Assembly: GCA_037179515.1 (NCBI GenBank)
Contig: JAXCGZ010013660.1
Coordinates: 1 to 64,000, forward strand
Direction of reading: 5' to 3'
Origin: Halocaridina rubra
Taxonomy: Eukaryota > Arthropoda > Malacostraca > Decapoda > Atyidae
DNA: 64,000 bases
Part shown: piece by piece, positions 35,700-46,163 of the stretch
Layout: the number at the start of each line of letters is the position of its first letter
Position numbering within the stretch: position 1 is the first letter of the stretch
The notes under the pieces: generated by a model
What the model saw: only the letters and a program-made list of their open reading frames with translations
What the model was told of the DNA's origin: nothing
Database searches by the model: none
Made by a program: the position numbers and the translations under genes

Positions 35700-37071
35700 G
35701 TTACCTTTACAGGGGAGGTAGGTCAACTATTTAGAAGATATGCGCTTATCTCCATTCACCAGTATGGCTTTCGCAAGGCAAGATCAATTGGTGACCTTCT
35801 GTCCTATCTTACTCATGTATGGTCATGTTCTCATAGAACTATGGGGAATCCTTTGTTGTCGCCCTTGATATCTCTAAGGCTTGTGACAGAGTCTGTCACA
35901 ATGATCCGTTGGCCAAACTCTCTGTTTATGGCTATATCCCTTCTCTCTGTTCTCTGATTTCCAGTTTTCTTTCTGACCAATTTATATATCTGGTTGTTCA
36001 CGATGCAACATCTAGCTCATTCCTTGTAACCAGTGGTGTTCCACAGGGCTCTGTTCTTCCACCTACTCTGTTCCTTATCTTCATCAAGGATCTTTTTGAG
36101 TCCCCATCCTCATCTCTTCTTCACGCCTTTGCCTATGATTCTACCCTGCATTGTTTCTCTGCCTTTTATTCACTCGTAATCAGTCTTGTATCACTCTCTC
36201 TTCTACTCTCAACTCCGATTTGCAGAGGGTATCTGAGCGGGGCACCCAAAATTCAGCTAAATAAAGTGCCTCCAAGACAGTTTCTGGCTATCTCTTTATC
36301 TTCTTTTCCTCCTGATAGCCCTAATGTCTTCGAAACTAACAAATTTTTCGTCTTAATGCTATTAATACATTAGGAATCCAGATAGCCTCTAACTTGTCTT
36401 AAATCTGCATCCAAAACTTGGGGGTTCTATTTCGTTTCTGTCAACACTTTCCCTCTTTACAGTTACTTAAAAATCTATAAAGGTCTTATCCGTCCTTGCT
36501 TAGAATACTGCTTGAACATCTGGGGTGCTTCTTCATATACTTATATCCTTGATAGGGTTGAATCTTAGGTAGTCAGACTCGTTAATGACCCTTCTCTTAC
36601 TTTTAATCTGGATTCTCATCCTTTTTGCTGCAAGGTATCATCCCTATCTCTCTTCTATTGCTACTACTTCCATCGCTGCTCTGATGAGCTGGTGAGTTGC
36701 ATCCCTTCCCCACTGCCGAGGCCACCTAACAGTCATTAAGCAGCCTCCGTGCAGCGACTGCTTCTTCCCATATACCTCCAGACTCGGGAAGTCTCTCCCC
36801 CTTGTCTTTCCTAATTCTTATAATCTATTTTCCTTCAAAAAACGGATCTATCATCATCTCCGGGCCTAATCCTGTCATATCTCTAGGTCCTCAGTACTTT
36901 GAATATTCACTAAACCTGGCATTTTCCTTAGTGTATCATTACCTCATCTCTGTCTTGTCCTTAATCTTTTACTTTTTCTTCGCCTTAATGTTTTCTTTGT
37001 GCCCGGGTCTTTATTGATGAGGGCAATTTCTTGCCTGTCCCGGTGTCACATCATTGAAAAAAAAAAAGGCA
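35700..37071 (+). mobile_element. LINE-C copy 3, RT 3' half
   Basis: From HQYGFRKARSIGDLLSYLTHVW (35755) through VTSGVPQGSVLPPTLFLIF (36030), HAFAYDSTLH (36123; the usual FADD is FAYD), PPRQFLAISL and LIRPCLEYCLNIWGA (36490) to SYNLFSFKKRIYHHL (about 36820). The 3' UTR ends 'cttgcctgtcccggtgtcac' and a poly(A) run at 37059. Several frameshifts. Plus strand, in contrast to the other two LINE-C copies. Confidence 0.85.
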
Positions 37072-37084
37072 GAGGAGTGGTGGA

Positions 37085-38050
37085 AATCCACAGCGAGATG
37101 AAGAAATCTTGAAGGATGACTGCCCATCATACTCCACAGTGAAAATCACAGTTTTAAGGCTTCGGACTAGTCATTTTGTAGCCAAATATGAACCAGGGTC
37201 AGACCGGCCAACTTTCGCAACCACAGAGGACAAAGCTAATGCTGTGCAAGTCATGATTCTTGAGGACTGCCAGATTTCAGCTACAGTCATAGTTGAGAGT
37301 CTGGGGATTTCCCACAAAAGAGTTGGCCACAACACTCTAGACACGATAAAGCTTTCCGCAAAATGGGTGCCGAAATGCTTGAACGCAGATCAAAAGCGAA
37401 TCAGAGTGACGACATCAATAACGATTTTGGACTGCTTTGCAGAGGGGATGGATGATTTTATGGCTCGCTTAGTCAGATGGATGAAACTTGGCTTCATCAT
37501 TTTGATCCCCAGACCAAGCAGTAATCAATGGAGTAGTGACACAGCGGTTCACTGCCTCCCAAGAAGTTTCGGATCCAGAAGTCAGTTGGAAAGATTTTGG
37601 CTTAAGTGTTCTGAAACAAAGATGGAGTACTTCTCATAAAATATCTGCCAAAGGGTGGCACCATCAACACAGAATACTACATGTCTTTGTTGGGCAAACT
37701 GCATGAAGCTTTGAGCTGAAACGTCGGTGTGTACTGTTTTTGCAGGACAATGCACCAGCACACTCAGTACATTAAACTCTACAGATAATACACGACTTTT
37801 GCTTCGAATTGGTAGACCACCTAACTTACTCTTTGGACTTGGTCCCTTCTGACTATCATCACTTTCCACAAAAGAAGAAACATCTCAAGGGAACGAAACA
37901 TCACTCCGATTCATAAGTGATTGCTGCTATAGAGGCCTGGTTGGAGGCCCAACCTTCTAAGTTATTTTTCAGGTATTAAAATACTGACGAATCGTTGCAA
38001 TAAGTGTGTGAATTTGAGAGGGGACTTATCTCAAACTGCTACTGCTCCTC
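37085..38050 (+). pseudogene. Mariner transposase relic
   Basis: Fragments in the order of mariner: KDDCPSYSTVK (37113, HTH region), AKWVPKCLNADQKRIRVTTS (about 37364), then in another frame QMDETWLHHFDPQTKQ (37477; the first catalytic Asp in DETW), GVLLIKYLPKGGTINTEYY (37624), FLQDNAPAHS (about 37739; second Asp) and PSDYHHFPQKKKHL (37848; third Asp). The catalytic triad is readable but the gene has at least three frameshifts and many stops. Confidence 0.9.
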
Positions 38051-38139
38051 CCTCTCTCACTCAATCTCTATAGACAATCTCTGTAAGGTGGGTAGCTAAG
38101 TCAAAGAAACACCCTGACTTTTGGCAGAAGGAAAGAATA

Positions 38140-39835
38140 CAAATCAGTGTTCATTAGACCACACAGAACACAGGAAGAGATGGAAAGGATCTGAAACTTG
38201 TAGCAAGAAGCCAGCAAGTTATAAGAGGAAAGAAATGAAGAGATGTAAAATTTTTGTTTCAGAATTCTTCCAAACAAAGGGGTGATAAAGAAGGTAATGA
38301 TAGAAAATCAGGAGATGTGGCATCATTAAGATTGCTGTAAACAAATGCTGAAGGGGTAGCTGGTAAGGCAGCAGTAGTAAAGGATGAGGACATAAACATT
38401 GTCACAGTTTTTCCTAAGGGGTTCAGAATATTAAGGAATGAAAGATCTGAGAGGATGCATGGAGAGATAGCACTTCTGAGAAGTGGAAGATTTCAGATAC
38501 TTTACTATGGAAAGTGAATTCAAGGAATTTCTTGTTACTCGCATAAAAACAGGGTCAGAGAGCATTATAATAACTGTTGTATATAACCCACCAAGAAACC
38601 AACATCGGCTAGAAGCTTATGAGGAAACTCATATAGGTACTATAGAAGTCATAAACTCAGATGTTTAACTTGCATGGAAAAGAAAATGTTGGATATTGAT
38701 TATGGGAGATTTTAATCATAGCAAGATATTTTGGATAAATCTTGACCCACACAATTTCTAAATTGGGTACAAAGGAATTTTCTACACCAACATGTATTGG
38801 AACCAATGAGAGCCTGGAGTGGGAAAGAGCCAATGCTGTTTGAACTAGTATTCACAGATAATGAGTTAGACATTGAGAAAATTGAGTATGAACCACAAAT
38901 TAGCAAGAGTGACCACTGTGTGTTGTTGATGAATTATATCATTGAAGATGTTCTGCTGAAAGTAGAGGCACTGAGGACCCAAGGAGCAACTATCCAAAAG
39001 GAGATGACTGATGATTGATTGATTTGGTCTTACGTCACGGACCCCCTTTCCTATCAAGGGCTAGGACGATTGCCTCCTTGTGAAGGACTTGTTTTGGCAG
39101 ATGTAATTGTCACCCTGAGTGCACACCCTTGCTAAACTCAGTCCGTGGCGGGGCACGAACCTTCGATCTGACGGCTCAAATTTTGCAGACGCTATTGCTT
39201 TGCCACAGAGACTACTTGCACAGACACTATTATTCAAAAGGAGATTACATCAAAATAAATTAGCTTTTTGCATTATTGACTGGAGAACCATATTTAACAA
39301 CAAAGCTGCATAAGAAATGTACGACATCTTTTGTGAGGAGTATGGGCAGATAGCATATTGTTGCACACCTTCCACCAAAATAGGAGTTTTTCATGCCAGA
39401 GAGAAATGGTTTAATAATGAGTGTAAGAAAGCTAAGGGGTGGAGAGACAAATGCCAGAAAAGGTATAGGAGATATAGCATAAATGCATGGCAAACTTATA
39501 AAAGAGCAAGAAATGATTACCCAACTAAAAAAAGAGAGGCAGAGAGAAACAATGAAAGGGATATCCCCAGGAAGGCTAGAGAAAATCCCAAACATTTCCA
39601 TAGCTTAATCAGAGGAGAACTAAAAGTCAAAGAACAGGTTTTAAAGCTAAAGAGAGTGGATGGAAGCATCACCGAGATGGATGAAGAGATCTGCAAAGAA
39701 TTTAATAAGAAGTTTCAGTCAGTATTTACAGCATAAAATACCCCATCCCCTCAGATTGCATAGATAGGAGCTCATGGGCCAGTATTAGAGAACATCATCT
39801 TTCAGCCACATATGTATGCAAAGCGCTGATATAGT
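38140..39835 (+). mobile_element. LINE-A copy 5: ORF1 end and endonuclease, RT missing
   Basis: Starts in the ORF1/ORF2 spacer (VFIRRTQEEMERI-like, 38140), passes LYTNA-like sequence (about 38345), ESEFKEFLVTRIKTGSESII (38508), MEPMRAWSGKEPMLFELVFT (about 38796), SKSDHCVLLMNYIIED (38908) and HAREKWFNNECKKAKGWRDK (39390). It ends in GPVLEN at about 39800, before any RT motif. 3'-truncated relative to the family, so likely cut by rearrangement. A SINE interrupts it at 39009-39230. Confidence 0.9.
39009..39230 (-). mobile_element. tRNA-derived SINE with target-site duplication
   Basis: The element lies between 18-bp direct repeats, TATCCAAAAGGAGATGAC (38991-39008) and TATTCAAAAGGAGATTAC (39231-39248). 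Both equal the uninterrupted LINE-A sequence at that site except for later mutations. On the minus strand it has an A-box-like TGGCAAAGCAATAGC (39205-39191) and a B-box-like GGTTCGTGCCC (39161-39151), 30 bases apart, at its 5' end. The 3' end is an AATCAATCAATCA tail at 39009-39023. Length about 222 bp. Pol III promoter spacing and tail support a tRNA-headed SINE; its tRNA parent cannot be named from sight. Confidence 0.75.
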
Positions 39836-39991
39836 TATGTGACAGAGTATTTCGCTCAAAGTCACCAGAGGCTGTAGATGCCTTATTAGTTAATTTAGTA
39901 ACTTTTAACAGTCTTTTCTTTTCTTACTAAAACAGTTCTCACTCCTTGCATTTTGCAGATTATGATTATTTGCAAAATATATTTCAGCTTA
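39836..39991. other. Unassigned sequence left of the RTE insertion
   Basis: No coding pattern that I can defend. Confidence 0.35.
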
Positions 39992-40006
39992 TAGCTAATT
40001 TTAAAT
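39992..40006. repeat. Target-site duplication, left copy (TAGCTAATTTTAAAT)
   Basis: This is a 15-bp exact direct repeat of 47953-47967 flanking the RTE element, which is itself interrupted by LINE-A1. Confidence 0.85.
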
Positions 40007-42266
40007 CTTCTTCTTCTTCTTTGTCTACATCTTTTCCCACTTTTATGAGGGGTTGATGTTTCTGGCCAGTGTTCTCCATATGTTCCTGTCCCATACCTCA
40101 TCACCCAACAAACCTTTAGACCTCAGGTCATCATTGATGCAATCCATCCACCTACGCTTTGGTCTCCCCCTCCCTCTCCTACCCTGTATATCCATTTCCA
40201 TCACCCTCCTCCCAACACTGTTCATCCCTCCTAACGACATGACCATACCATCTTAGTCTACTTTATTGTATCTTATCTGATATTTCTCTAACTTTTGAGG
40301 TACCTCTAAGTACCTCATTTCTGATCTTATCTCTTCTTGTCACCCCACACATCCATCTCACCATCCTCATCTCTGCCACATCCAGTTTTTTCTCTTGTGT
40401 CTTCTTTATTGCTCATGCCTCTGCTCCATACATCATCGCAGGTCTCACAACTGTCTTATGCACTGTACCCCTCAACTTAATCCCTATTCTCCGGTTGCAC
40501 AGCACCCTAGACACTTTCTTCCAGTTCTTCCAACACGCTTGTATTCTGTGGGTTATTTCTGACTCTAGGTCATCATCCTCTGCTACTGTTGATCCCAAAT
40601 ACTTGAACTTTTCAACTCTTTTCAACATCTCCCCCTGCAAATTGACCTCCCCATCCTCATCATCCCTCAACCTCAAGTACTCTGTTTTCTTCCTGCTGAT
40701 TCTCAGTCCTCTATCCTCCATCACTCTTCTCCACTCCTCAAGCTTCTCTTCCACTACCTCTCGTCTGTTGCTACACAGTACAATGTCATCTGTACTCTAA
40801 TACCCTGGGTTACTACATCAATGACCAGATCAAATAGATATGGAGTCAAAGCAGACCACCATTTACTGACAGACTTTTCGTAAAGCCCACATTGCTCTTA
40901 ACATTTGCCTCTGCCCTCTCATACATATCTTGGATGATTCTTACATATTTCTCGGGGACTCCTTTTTCTCTAACACACCTCCACACCTCTTGACGTGGTA
41001 CTCGATCTATGCTTTTTCCAGATCAATAAAGACCATATGCAGTCCTTTCGGTTTCTCTCGTACTTTTCCATCATTTGTCTCAAGGCAAATATGGCATCCA
41101 CTGTCCCTCTTCCAGGCATGAAGCCGAACTGTTCATTCCCAATAGTCGTTTCCTCTCTGAGTCTCCTCTCTAGGATCTTCTCCCATATCTTCATAGTATG
41201 ACTTAACAACTTTATACCTCTATAGTTTCCACACTCCTGAATGTCTCCCTTCCCTTTATAGATTGGGATGATTAGGCTTCCTCTCCACTCCTCTGGCATC
41301 TTTTCCTGACTAAAAGTCTTTTGCATTGAGTCCCACAAGATATCTATGCCTTCCTCTCCAAGACACTTCCATACCTCCACTGGCATCTTACCAAGTCCTG
41401 CTGCCTTTCCATTTTTCATTTTCCTTACTGCCCGTTCTGCCTCTCTTCTAGTCACTGTTGTTGTAACTGCTTCATTTGGAAGTCCATCTTCAAATACTGC
41501 TCTTGGGTTCTCTTCATGTAGTAATCCTTCAAAATAAGTTTCCCATCTGCTTTTTATTTCATCCTCTTCTGCTAGAACTACTCCATGGTTATCCTTTATC
41601 TGTCTTACTTGGGTCAAGTCCTTGGATGCAGCATCTCGGGTCTTGGCAATTCGCAATATTTTCTTCTCTACGTCTGGTGTTTCCAGTTCTTCATAGACTT
41701 CATTCAATGTCTCTGCCTTTGCTTTTGCTACTGCTCTCCTTGCCGCCTCCTTTGCCTGCTTGTACTCTTCTTTATCCTGCTCCAGTCCTGATAAATCTGC
41801 CCTTTTCTTAGCTTCTTTCTTGTTCTTCACCCATTCTTGCACTTTTGTATTCCAATACCATGACTCTATATCATTTGGGGGTTTCCTTCCTGATTACTTT
41901 CCAAGTACCTCCTCATCAACCATCAAAATCACTTTACTATTCTCTGTCCACCATTCTTGCACATCCTCATGCAACCTTATTGCTTCCAACACTCTTCCCC
42001 TAAACATAGCTCTTCAGCTCTGCATCTTTCAATCTCCATAACTTTATCTTTGGGTCCATCCTCGGCTTCTTACTTTTCCTACATTTCCTGAGCCTGCAAT
42101 CAGTAACTAATATCATATGTTGCACTGCTACACTCTCCCCATTTAATACTTTACAAATGCTAATCTCCTTCAAATGGTATCTCCTACACAACAATAAATC
42201 TATCTGGCTCTCCCTCCCACCACTACTGTATGTAATCAATCTGTTTTCCTTTTTCTCAAAGAATGT
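40007..42266 (-). mobile_element. RTE-type LINE, 3' part of a full-length copy (5' part at 47127-47952)
   Basis: The RT region has GKAAGLGKMPVEVWKCLG (about 41435), IIPIYKGKGDIQECGNYRGI (41280), EQFGFMPGRGTVDAIFALRQ (41130), FIDLEKA (about 41035, motif A, frameshifted), TDDIVLCS (about 40790, motif C; FADD-type box altered) and the C terminus GRRGRGRPKRRWMDCINDDL. The 3' end is a (GAA)n tail, flanked by target repeat TAGCTAATTTTAAAT at 39992-40006. The same 15 bases occur at 47953-47967. Frameshifts near 41040 and 40760 have inactivated it. Confidence 0.9.
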
Positions 42267-42355
42267 GATTACCTAATTGTGATTACCTAATTGTGTTTAC
42301 GGGAAAGAGCCCAAAGCTCGTATCTTCCCGTCTCCTGATCGCTTCCATTTTATAC

Positions 42356-43954
42356 TTAGTGATACTTATCATACCTGTCCTTAAAACTATGGATTGAGAT
42401 AGCATTAACTACCTCCTCGCTTAGCGAATTCCTATTATCAACTACTCTTACACTGAAAAAGTATTTCCTTACATCCTGCAAAGAAGTTTTCTTACGAAGC
42501 TTCAAACTATGACCTCTAGTTCTAGAGCCAGCCATATCAAAATATCGATCCCTATCCACTCTATCATAACCATGAAGGAATTTAAAGACTGTCACCATAT
42601 CCCCCCTCACTCTTCTAGCTTTGAGTGATGGTAAGTCTAATTCCCTCAGCCTCTCATCATAACTGAGATTGCGTATTTCTGGCACCAGTTTCGTGGCATG
42701 TCTTTGAACTTTTTCAAGCTTAGCTATGTGCTTTTTCAAGTGCAGATTCCAAAAGGGGGCTGCATATTCGAGTTTTGGCCTCACATAGGTTACATAAATA
42801 TTTCTGAACATTTCCTTGTCCATGTGCCTGAAGGCTACCCTTACATTTGATAAGAATGCATATGCTGCCCTTACTATGCCATTTATATGTATTTCTGGAG
42901 ACAAATCTGCCAGTATGTTTACTCCTAGATCTCTCTCATTTTTTGTCTCTTCAAGTTGTACTCCAGCCACCGAGTAGTCAAGCTTGAGCCTTCTTGCACT
43001 TGTACCCATTCTCATTACCTTACATTTCGAAGTATTGAATTTCATTAGCCACTTTTCTGACCACTCATGCAGATTATTTAGATCCTCCTGAAGTTCTCTA
43101 CCATTGTTCTCGTTTTTTACTTTCTTCACAATCTTTGCATCATCTGCAAACATATTCATGAATGAATTTACAGACTCTGGTAGGTCATTTACATATACAA
43201 GGAACAAAAGTGGCCCTAAAACTGAACCCTGTGGAACCCCACTACTAACTCTTCTCCATTCAGACACTGAGTGTCTTACTCTAACCCTCTGCTCCCTTCC
43301 TTCTAAGTAAGTTTTTATCCATTCCAAAACATTTCCACCTATTCTAGCCATTGATTGCAGCTTCCTAATAAGTCTCCCATGTGGAACAGTGTCAAACGCT
43401 TTCTGGAAGTCTAGGAATATGCAATCTGCCCAGCCCTCTCTTTCCTGTAAGATTTGGATTATCTCATCATAAAATTCTAATAAGTTTGTTACTGTTGATC
43501 TACCTTCTCTGAAGCCATGTTGCCTCACTGACAAAAAGTTGAAGGATTCCAAGTGAAGAGAGATATGTTTCCTTAGTAGTTTCTCCATAACTTTGCAAAC
43601 TATGCTGGTCAAGGAAACTGGTCTATAGTTCAGAGCCGTATCCCTCCTTCCCTTTCTGAAGATAGGTATCACATTTGCTTGTTTCCAGCATCTTGGAATC
43701 TCCCCCGACTCCAGTGACTCCTTAAATATGATACTTAGTGCCACTGATATTGTGTTTGCGCATTTTTTAAGCACATGAGGGGATATGTCATCAGGACCTG
43801 TAGCTTTATGAACATCTAAATCCATCAGCGCTTTGCATACCTCTGTGGCTGTAAGGTTGATGTTCTCTAATACCGGCCCTTGAGCTTCTATCACTGCAAT
43901 CTGAGGGGGTGGGGTATTTTCTACTGTAAATACTGACTGAAACTCCTTGTTCAA
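42356..43954 (-). CDS. LINE-A1 ORF2, reverse transcriptase part (532 codons)
   Basis: Complete RT domain with no stop. Motifs: HKATGPDDISPHVLKKC (about residues 45-62), VIPIFRKGRRDTALNYRPVS (95-115), RQHGFREGRSTVTNLLEFYD (145-165), FLDFQKAFDTVPHGRL (motif A, 178-193), SGVPQGSVLGPLLFLVYVND (240-260) and MFADDAKIVKK (motif C, 270-280). The thumb-like C terminus has ERDLGVNILADLSPE and HATKLVPEIRNLSYDERLREL. The first codon shown is not a true start: the part is the downstream half of ORF2 after the frameshift. All catalytic Asp are present. Confidence 0.95.
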   Translation of the reverse strand: MNKEFQSVFTVENTPPPQIAVIEAQGPVLENINLTATEVCKALMDLDVHKATGPDDISPHVLKKCANTISVALSIIFKESLESGEIPRCWKQANVIPIFRKGRRDTALNYRPVSLTSIVCKVMEKLLRKHISLHLESFNFLSVRQHGFREGRSTVTNLLEFYDEIIQILQEREGWADCIFLDFQKAFDTVPHGRLIRKLQSMARIGGNVLEWIKTYLEGREQRVRVRHSVSEWRRVSSGVPQGSVLGPLLFLVYVNDLPESVNSFMNMFADDAKIVKKVKNENNGRELQEDLNNLHEWSEKWLMKFNTSKCKVMRMGTSARRLKLDYSVAGVQLEETKNERDLGVNILADLSPEIHINGIVRAAYAFLSNVRVAFRHMDKEMFRNIYVTYVRPKLEYAAPFWNLHLKKHIAKLEKVQRHATKLVPEIRNLSYDERLRELDLPSLKARRVRGDMVTVFKFLHGYDRVDRDRYFDMAGSRTRGHSLKLRKKTSLQDVRKYFFSVRVVDNRNSLSEEVVNAISIHSFKDRYDKYH

Positions 43955-43959
43955 TTCCT

Positions 43960-45177
43960 TCAGATCTCTTCATCCGTCTCAGTGATGCTTCCATCCGCTC
44001 TCTTTAGCCTTAAAACCTGTTCTTTTACCTTCAGTTTTCCTCTGATAAAGCTGTGGAAAAGCTTGGGATTTTCTTTAGCCTTCCTGGTGATGTCCCTCTC
44101 ATAGTCTCTCTCTGCCTCCCTCCTTTTACTTAGGTAGTCATTTCTTGCTCTTTTGTAGGTTTGCCAGGCATTTATGTTTTTTCTCCTCCTATACCTTTTC
44201 CAGCATTTGTCTCTCCACTCCTTAGCTCTTTTACACCCATTATCGAACCATTTCTCTCTGGCATAAATTACACCTACTTTGGTGACAGGTATGCAGCAAT
44301 CTACTATCTTCCCATATTTCTCACAAAAGATGTCATACATTTCTTGTACAGATTTGTTGTAAAATAAGGTTCTCCAGTCAATAACTGCAAAAAGCTCATT
44401 CATTTTGATGTAATCTCCTTTCGGATAGTGCCTCCTCATGTCCTCAGTGCCTCTACTCTCAGGAAGAATATCTTCAATGATATACTCCATCAACAACACA
44501 CAGTGGTCACTCTTTCCAATTGGTGGTTCATACTCAATTTTTTCAATATCCAACACATTATCTGTGAACACTAGATCAAGTAGTGATGGCTCATCCCCAC
44601 CCCTGGCCCTTGTTGGTTCCATTACATGTTGGTGTAGGAAATTCCCTTGTACGCAATCTAGGAATCTTGCCCCGAATGAGTCCTCACCACTGTGTAGGTC
44701 AAGATTTATCCAATCTATCTCTTTATGATTAAAGTCTCCCATAATCAAAATCCTACATTTTTTTTCCCGTGCCATGTTAACAACTGAGTTTATGACTTCA
44801 ATAGTACCTATATGACTTTCCTCATAAACTTCAAGCCTATTTTGGTTCCTTGGTGGGTTGTATACAACAGTTATTATAATGCTCTCTGACCCAGTATTTA
44901 TGCGAGCAACAAGAAATTCCTTGAACTCACTTTCTATACCCAAGTTTATTTCTTCGACTTGAATCCTTTCACTTATGAGCAAACCTATCCCTCCATCAGT
45001 CCTCTCAGATCTTTCAACCCTTAGTATTCTGAAGCCCTTAGGAAAAACTGTGACACTGTTTATGTCCTCACTCAACTTAGTCTCTGTAATTGCTACTATA
45101 TCTGCCTTACTGTTGTGAATCCTATCTTTTAATTCTACTGCCTTACCAGCTAATCCATCAGCATTTGTGTATAACAA
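43960..45177 (-). CDS. LINE-A1 ORF2, APE endonuclease part (405 codons)
   Basis: Exo/endo/phosphatase fold residues in order: AITETKLSED, SERTDGGIGLLISER, VVYNPPRNQ, IMGDFNHKEIDWINLDLHSG, DLVFTD and IGKSDHCVLL. The reading ends in ...ETDEEI followed by TGA. Compared with copy 2 (EEICKELNKEFQ) one base is lost from TGCAAAG, giving TGA-AGG. The leftmost codon is TTG in the LLYTNADGLAGK sequence; no ATG occurs between it and the upstream stop at about 45275, so translation of ORF2 probably needs reinitiation or frameshifting. Compared with copy 2, one Gly of the RTGGG strand is Asp. Confidence 0.9.
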   Translation of the reverse strand: MLYTNADGLAGKAVELKDRIHNSKADIVAITETKLSEDINSVTVFPKGFRILRVERSERTDGGIGLLISERIQVEEINLGIESEFKEFLVARINTGSESIIITVVYNPPRNQNRLEVYEESHIGTIEVINSVVNMAREKKCRILIMGDFNHKEIDWINLDLHSGEDSFGARFLDCVQGNFLHQHVMEPTRARGGDEPSLLDLVFTDNVLDIEKIEYEPPIGKSDHCVLLMEYIIEDILPESRGTEDMRRHYPKGDYIKMNELFAVIDWRTLFYNKSVQEMYDIFCEKYGKIVDCCIPVTKVGVIYAREKWFDNGCKRAKEWRDKCWKRYRRRKNINAWQTYKRARNDYLSKRREAERDYERDITRKAKENPKLFHSFIRGKLKVKEQVLRLKRADGSITETDEEI

Positions 45178-45353
45178 CCGTAATGAGGCCCCATCCCCTG
45201 ATCTTCTGTCATTATCTTCTTTATCTCCCCTTTGTCTGGAAGAACTCTGTAATGAAAATTTTTCTTCTCTTCTTCATTTCTTTCATCATTTAACCTTCTT
45301 GCCTCTTGCAACAAGTTTTTGATCTTTCCCATCTCTTCCTGTGTTCTGTATCG

Positions 45354-46163
45354 TCAAATGAACACTTCTTTGAATTCTTGAAGGTCTTTTAGACTTTTTT
45401 TTCTCAACAATATTTCCCTACATGTTTCCACTCTCTCAAAGGCTACTTTTGTTGGTCTCGGCTTTCCTTCCCTCGAATATTTACCTAGTTGGTGTATGTT
45501 TACAATATCCTCAGGACCACATACTACTCCAAGCTTTCTTATCAGGTCTACAACCCTAGCTTTATTTTCTTCAAGTCTCCCCAGCCATGTTGGCTCCTGG
45601 GACTCGCTTATGCCTGAGATTACCACTGTTTTCTCCTTATCAAGTGCCTGTCTAATGAGTGGGTTTGCCCTTTCCATCACAACGTCTTTCATTTTTTCGA
45701 TTACTGTCTCTTTATAGTCAACTGTCTGTATGTTTTCCAGTGCCACCACCTTTACAGCCTCCTTTACTGCCACATTCCCCTTTAGTGCATCAGCAAAGGA
45801 AGTTTTCATGGCATCATTTTCCATATTCAGCTCCTGGAACTCTTTTCTGAACTGTTCAATGTTTTCCTTAGTCTGGACATTCCAAGCAGCAATCTCGTCT
45901 CTCTCAGAAGAGAGCAGTGAACTAACATCTAATTCCTTTAGGTTGTCATTCAGCTGTTTGTTTTTATCTTCTTGTTTAGAAATTCTAGATTCTAGTTGAC
46001 TCTTTTTCCCTTCCAGCTTCTTTATTCTTTTTTCTAGTTCCTTTCTCTCCTGCCCTTGTGCTTTATTTGCTTCCTCCAAAGATCTTATTTGCTCTCTGAG
46101 TGTTTCATTCTCTTTCATTTCTCCATCCATATTCCGAATTTTATCATCAAGGCTTATAACCAT
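45354..46163 (-). CDS. LINE-A1 ORF1: coiled-coil nucleic-acid-binding protein
   Basis: About 269 codons from Met. Residues 1-90 are a continuous charged heptad region (ENETLREQIRSLEEANKAQ, KRIKKLEGKKSQLESRISKQ), typical of ORF1p coiled coils. The C-terminal half (KTVVISGISESQEPTW, RVVDLIRKLGVVCGPEDIV, KPRPTKVAFERVETCREI) follows the RRM-like pattern of LINE ORF1p: VIISGIPE...GVxxxDI...RLGK...RPxKVxF. The frame stays open above 46163 to about 46290, so the true start may be further upstream. Needed for RNA binding and chaperone activity in LINEs. Confidence 0.8.
   Translation of the reverse strand: MVISLDDKIRNMDGEMKENETLREQIRSLEEANKAQGQERKELEKRIKKLEGKKSQLESRISKQEDKNKQLNDNLKELDVSSLLSSERDEIAAWNVQTKENIEQFRKEFQELNMENDAMKTSFADALKGNVAVKEAVKVVALENIQTVDYKETVIEKMKDVVMERANPLIRQALDKEKTVVISGISESQEPTWLGRLEENKARVVDLIRKLGVVCGPEDIVNIHQLGKYSREGKPRPTKVAFERVETCREILLRKKSLKDLQEFKEVFI

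Larger units (their letters stand above)
35640..38100 (+). mobile_element. Mariner-type DNA transposon relic, interrupted by LINE-C3
   Basis: A mariner-like left end (TCCTACAAAAGGGTGCTGAAA, 35640-35670) is followed by LINE-C3 (about 35700-37071), then transposase remnants from 37085. The right terminus is not recognised. Mariner ends of 'ggtgctga(a/t)a(a/t)gttcctggc' form are my recollection of the family and need an alignment. Confidence 0.6.

Noticed and set aside
28618..45177. Apparent Met starts of LINE ORF2 segments
   Set aside because: These are TTG codons or internal positions after frameshifts; they are not true initiation codons.
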